A stretch of 6,964 bases of DNA from REEB509 sp044370335 (GTDB lineage: Bacteria; Pseudomonadota; Alphaproteobacteria; Caulobacterales; Aquidulcibacteraceae). Position numbers and translations under genes: made by a program. The notes below the pieces were generated by a model, which saw only the letters and a program-made list of their open reading frames with translations, was not told where the DNA came from and did no database searches. The stretch spans positions 1-6,964 of the forward strand of contig JBILVS010000138.1 in NCBI GenBank assembly GCA_044370335.1, written 5' to 3'. Below, piece after piece: positions 4,598 to 6,964 of the stretch (position 1 is the stretch's first letter; each line of letters starts with the position of its first letter).

Positions 4598-5899
4598 ATG
4601 GCTGCGTCTTCCCCCCGTCGGGTCGTCATCACCGGGATTGGTCTCGTCACACCGCTTGCGGCGGGGCGAGAGCTCTCCTGGTCACGGCTTTTGGAAGGGC
4701 GATCTGGGGCCAACCGGATCACCCACTTCCAGGTCGAGGACCTGCCGGCCAAGATCGGCTGCCTTGTGCCGCGCGTGGATGGCCGCGGCGGCGGCGGGCC
4801 CGACATCGAAGGCTCCTTCGATCCGGACAAGACGCTCAGCGCGCGAGACCAGCGCCGGGTGGATGACTTCATCCTCTATGCGATTGCGGCGGCGGATGAG
4901 GCTGTCGCGGACTCCGCCTGGAAGCCGGAAGACGAAGCAAGCCGTCTGCGCACCGGCGTGATGATCGGGTCCGGCATCGGCGGTCTTTCTGCAATCGCCG
5001 ACACCGCGCTTCAGCTTGAAAAGGAAGGTCCGCGCCGGATCAGCCCGTTCTTCATCCCTTCGGCGCTGATCAATCTGGCGTCGGGGCAAGTCTCGATCCG
5101 CTATGGCTTCAAGGGCCCTAACCACGCGGTGGTGACGGCCTGCGCCACAGGCGCACACGCGATTGGGGATGCGGCGCGGCTGATCGTGCGCGGCGATGCG
5201 GATGTTATGGTCGCCGGCGGGGCCGAGGCGTCCGTTTGCCGTATCGGCTATGCCGGCTTCTGCGCGCTCCGGGCCATGTCGACCAGCTTCAACGACGAGC
5301 CGGAAAAGGCCTCGCGCCCTTACGACAAGGACCGGGACGGCTTTGTCATGGGCGAAGGCGCAGGCGTCCTCATCCTTGAGGAATACGAGCATGCGGTGGC
5401 TCGTGGGGCGAAAATCTACGCCGAGGTGAAGGGCTATGGGCTTTCCGGCGACGCCTATCACATCACCGCCCCGAGCGAGGACGGCGACGGCGGCTTCCGG
5501 GCGATGACCGCCGCTTTGGCCGACGCGGGCATGACCCCGTCGGATATCGACTATCTGAACACCCATGGCACTTCGACGCCGCTCGGCGACGACATCGAAC
5601 TCAAGGCCATTGAGCGCCTGTTCGGGGAGGCGGCGGCGACGCTGTCAGTCTCCTCGACCAAATCGGCCATCGGGCATTTGCTGGGCGCGGCCGGGGCGGT
5701 GGAGGCGGCCTTCTGCGCTCTGGCGATCCGGGACAGCATCGCGCCGCCCACGCTTAATCTTGAGAACCCGACGGCGGAGACCGCCATCGACTTGACGCCG
5801 AAAGTCGCCCGGAAACGACCAATCCGGGCGGCCCTGTCCAACTCGTTCGGTTTTGGCGGCACCAATGCAGCCCTCGTGCTTGTGGCGCCGCCTGTATGA
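4598..5899 (+). CDS. fabF: 3-oxoacyl-ACP synthase II FabF
   Basis: FabF condenses malonyl-ACP with acyl-ACP, releasing CO2 and lengthening the chain by two carbons. The thiolase-fold triad is complete: nucleophile Cys182 in VVTACATGAHAIGDAARLI, His323 in NTHGTSTPLGD and His360 in STKSAIGHLLGAAGAVEA, with Lys355 supporting. The C-terminal FGFGGTNAALV loop (417-427) is present. At 433 residues it is about 20 longer than E. coli FabF. The extra part is a Gly-rich loop (DGRGGGGPDIEGSFDPDKTL, about 61-80), and longer FabF forms are usual in alphaproteobacteria. The ATG at 4598 is the only sensible start before the RRVVITGIG strand. It has no Shine-Dalgarno sequence and is directly preceded by the self-complementary GGCGCGCGCC (4588-4597). 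It is 28 bases after acpP, so it is presumably read from the acpP message. The stop overlaps the mltG start. Confidence 0.97.
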   Translation: MAASSPRRVVITGIGLVTPLAAGRELSWSRLLEGRSGANRITHFQVEDLPAKIGCLVPRVDGRGGGGPDIEGSFDPDKTLSARDQRRVDDFILYAIAAADEAVADSAWKPEDEASRLRTGVMIGSGIGGLSAIADTALQLEKEGPRRISPFFIPSALINLASGQVSIRYGFKGPNHAVVTACATGAHAIGDAARLIVRGDADVMVAGGAEASVCRIGYAGFCALRAMSTSFNDEPEKASRPYDKDRDGFVMGEGAGVLILEEYEHAVARGAKIYAEVKGYGLSGDAYHITAPSEDGDGGFRAMTAALADAGMTPSDIDYLNTHGTSTPLGDDIELKAIERLFGEAAATLSVSSTKSAIGHLLGAAGAVEAAFCALAIRDSIAPPTLNLENPTAETAIDLTPKVARKRPIRAALSNSFGFGGTNAALVLVAPPV

Positions 5900-6936
5900 G
5901 CCGGGAGCGGGGCCGCGGCGGGGGCGCCTTTTCCGCCCTCTGGACGCTGATGTCGTTGCTCTTCATGGGCGTTTTGGTGGCGTTCGCTGGAGCGCTCCTG
6001 GCGATGACCGAGATCAATCGGGACGGGCCGAACGAGCAAGAGGTCGTCTTCAATGTTCCCGCCGGGGCCGGTGCGATCCAGGTGGCGGCTCTTCTGGAAA
6101 AGCAGGGTCTGATCCGCAATCCTCTCGCCTTCCGGGCGGCGGCGATGCTCTACAGCCGCGATCGGCCTCTGCAAGCGGGGGAATACGCCATTGCGCGGGG
6201 GGCTTCGCCGCGGGAAATCGTGCAGATGCTCGCCTCCGGAGACGCGCTTTTGCATGAGGTCACGATCCCGGAGGGATGGACCACGGCGATGGCCATGGAG
6301 CGGATCGCCGCGGCGGAGTTTCTGTCGGGCGATATGCCTGAGACGCCGCCGGAAGGCTCGATCCTGCCCGATACGTATCATGTGCCCCGCGGCATGACGC
6401 GCGCCGCTTTGGCGAGCCAGATGCGCGATGCGCAAAGCGCTTTCCTGGCGCAGGCTTGGGAAGGGCGGGCCCAGGACCTGCCAGTCCGGACGCCGGAGGA
6501 GGCGGTGATCTTGGCCTCCATCGTCGAGAAGGAAACCGGCATCGCCAGCGAGCGTGCTGAAATCGCAGGCGTCTTCACCAATCGCCTGCGTCGAGGCATG
6601 CGGCTCGAGAGCGATCCGACCATCATTTACGGCATCTGTCAGTGCAACCGCCTGCGGGATGCCCAGGGCCAGCCACGGGGCATCCGCCGGTCTGAGCTTG
6701 ATGGTCGCACGGCCTACAACACCTATCAGATCGACGGCCTGCCGCCCGGCCCGATCGCGAACCCGGGGCGAGATGCGATTATGGCGGTGCTGAACCCGCC
6801 GCAGACGAACAACCTCTTCTTCGTCGCGCTCGTGCCTGGCGATCCGTCGCAGGGCCATGTGTTCTCGCCGACCTACGCGGAGCACAACGCGGCGGTGCAA
6901 CGCTATCGGGCCCTCGAGGCCGAGGCTGGGGGCTGA
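5896..6936 (+). CDS. mltG: endolytic murein transglycosylase MltG (YceG-like)
   Basis: MltG is an inner-membrane lytic transglycosylase that cleaves new peptidoglycan strands and is thought to end their growth. The 346-residue product has a short basic cytoplasmic tail, one membrane helix (about 12-36) and a periplasmic region. There a LysM-like part (about 48-115, with LQAGEYAIARGASPREIVQML) precedes the catalytic YceG domain. The domain holds IPEGWT (124-129), GSILPDTYHVPRG (154-166), the active-site block ASIVEKETGIASER (207-220) with the catalytic Glu in EKETG, MRLESDPTIIYG (235-246), and YNTYQIDGLPPGPIANPG (274-291). An insertion with two Cys (CQCNRLRDAQGQP, 248-260) extends the usual loop after IYG. 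The start ATG overlaps the fabF TGA as ATGA with no ribosome binding site of its own, which points to translational coupling. fabF-mltG adjacency is common in alphaproteobacteria. Confidence 0.95.
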   Translation: MSRERGRGGGAFSALWTLMSLLFMGVLVAFAGALLAMTEINRDGPNEQEVVFNVPAGAGAIQVAALLEKQGLIRNPLAFRAAAMLYSRDRPLQAGEYAIARGASPREIVQMLASGDALLHEVTIPEGWTTAMAMERIAAAEFLSGDMPETPPEGSILPDTYHVPRGMTRAALASQMRDAQSAFLAQAWEGRAQDLPVRTPEEAVILASIVEKETGIASERAEIAGVFTNRLRRGMRLESDPTIIYGICQCNRLRDAQGQPRGIRRSELDGRTAYNTYQIDGLPPGPIANPGRDAIMAVLNPPQTNNLFFVALVPGDPSQGHVFSPTYAEHNAAVQRYRALEAEAGG

Positions 6937-6941
6937 GCCCA

Positions 6942-6964
6942 GTGGCCTTCAGCGGCATGACGGG
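6942..6964 (+). CDS. yicC: probable start of the YicC/YloC-family endoribonuclease gene (partial)
   Basis: Only seven codons are visible, starting GTG at 6942, 5 bases after the mltG stop: MAFSGMTG. YicC-family proteins begin with a short leader followed by SMTGFAR or similar, and yicC commonly follows mltG in alphaproteobacteria. A G-rich stretch ending at 6932 may serve as ribosome binding site. An internal ATG at 6957 is the alternative start. The call rests on eight residues and gene order. Confidence 0.5.

Noticed and set aside
5551..6900. A long - strand open frame of 449 codons opposite fabF and mltG.
   Set aside because: It is the antisense shadow of two clear genes in GC-rich DNA, with an Arg/His-rich translation and no start signals.

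Overview
The window is high-GC DNA from an alphaproteobacterium. It carries the fatty-acid-synthesis block fabD, fabG, acpP, fabF, followed by mltG and the first bases of a probable yicC, all on the + strand. The order acpP-fabF-mltG-yicC, the extended alphaproteobacterial form of FabF and the possible Caulobacter-like promoter patterns (TTGAC-type -35, GCTA-type -10) suggest the Caulobacterales/Maricaulales/Parvularculales side of the class. Nothing here fixes the genus.

Left accessory part (1-948). Positions 1 to about 576 are the 5' end of an ISAs1-family insertion sequence on the - strand, running off the left edge. Its transposase is broken by two single-base frameshifts. The terminal CAGGGG of the element lies inside a small two-helix membrane-protein gene, also on the - strand, and truncates it. 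That gene has a very good ribosome binding site placed before an ATT codon, not an ATG. The 136 bases between this gene and fabD (813-948) hold the start signals of both divergent units. fabD has no visible Shine-Dalgarno sequence, and a promoter-like pair sits where transcription would begin on or next to the ATG, so a leaderless message is possible.

Core part (949-6964). fabD is followed by a 466-base gap. The gap holds a small lipoprotein gene that is open for 106 codons except for one in-frame TAA at codon 44, so it is probably a pseudogene. fabG follows, with a leader made of four mutually complementary 5-base blocks. A Tat-exported PhoD-like phosphatase gene sits 16 bases after fabG, inside the fab block, where acpP would commonly be. 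acpP has its own 136-base upstream region, with a promoter candidate bracketed by an 8-base inverted repeat, and a strong ribosome binding site. fabF follows closely; mltG overlaps fabF by ATGA; a GTG-started yicC begins 5 bases after mltG.

Together FabD loads malonyl onto ACP, FabF condenses it with the growing acyl-ACP and FabG carries out the first reduction. MltG is an inner-membrane peptidoglycan enzyme. The block therefore couples membrane-lipid supply with cell-wall growth. No wholly new system is evident. The points most worth a second look are the IS-truncated membrane gene with its ATT start, the lipoprotein gene with one stop, the PhoD-like insertion, and the leader structures before fabG and acpP.
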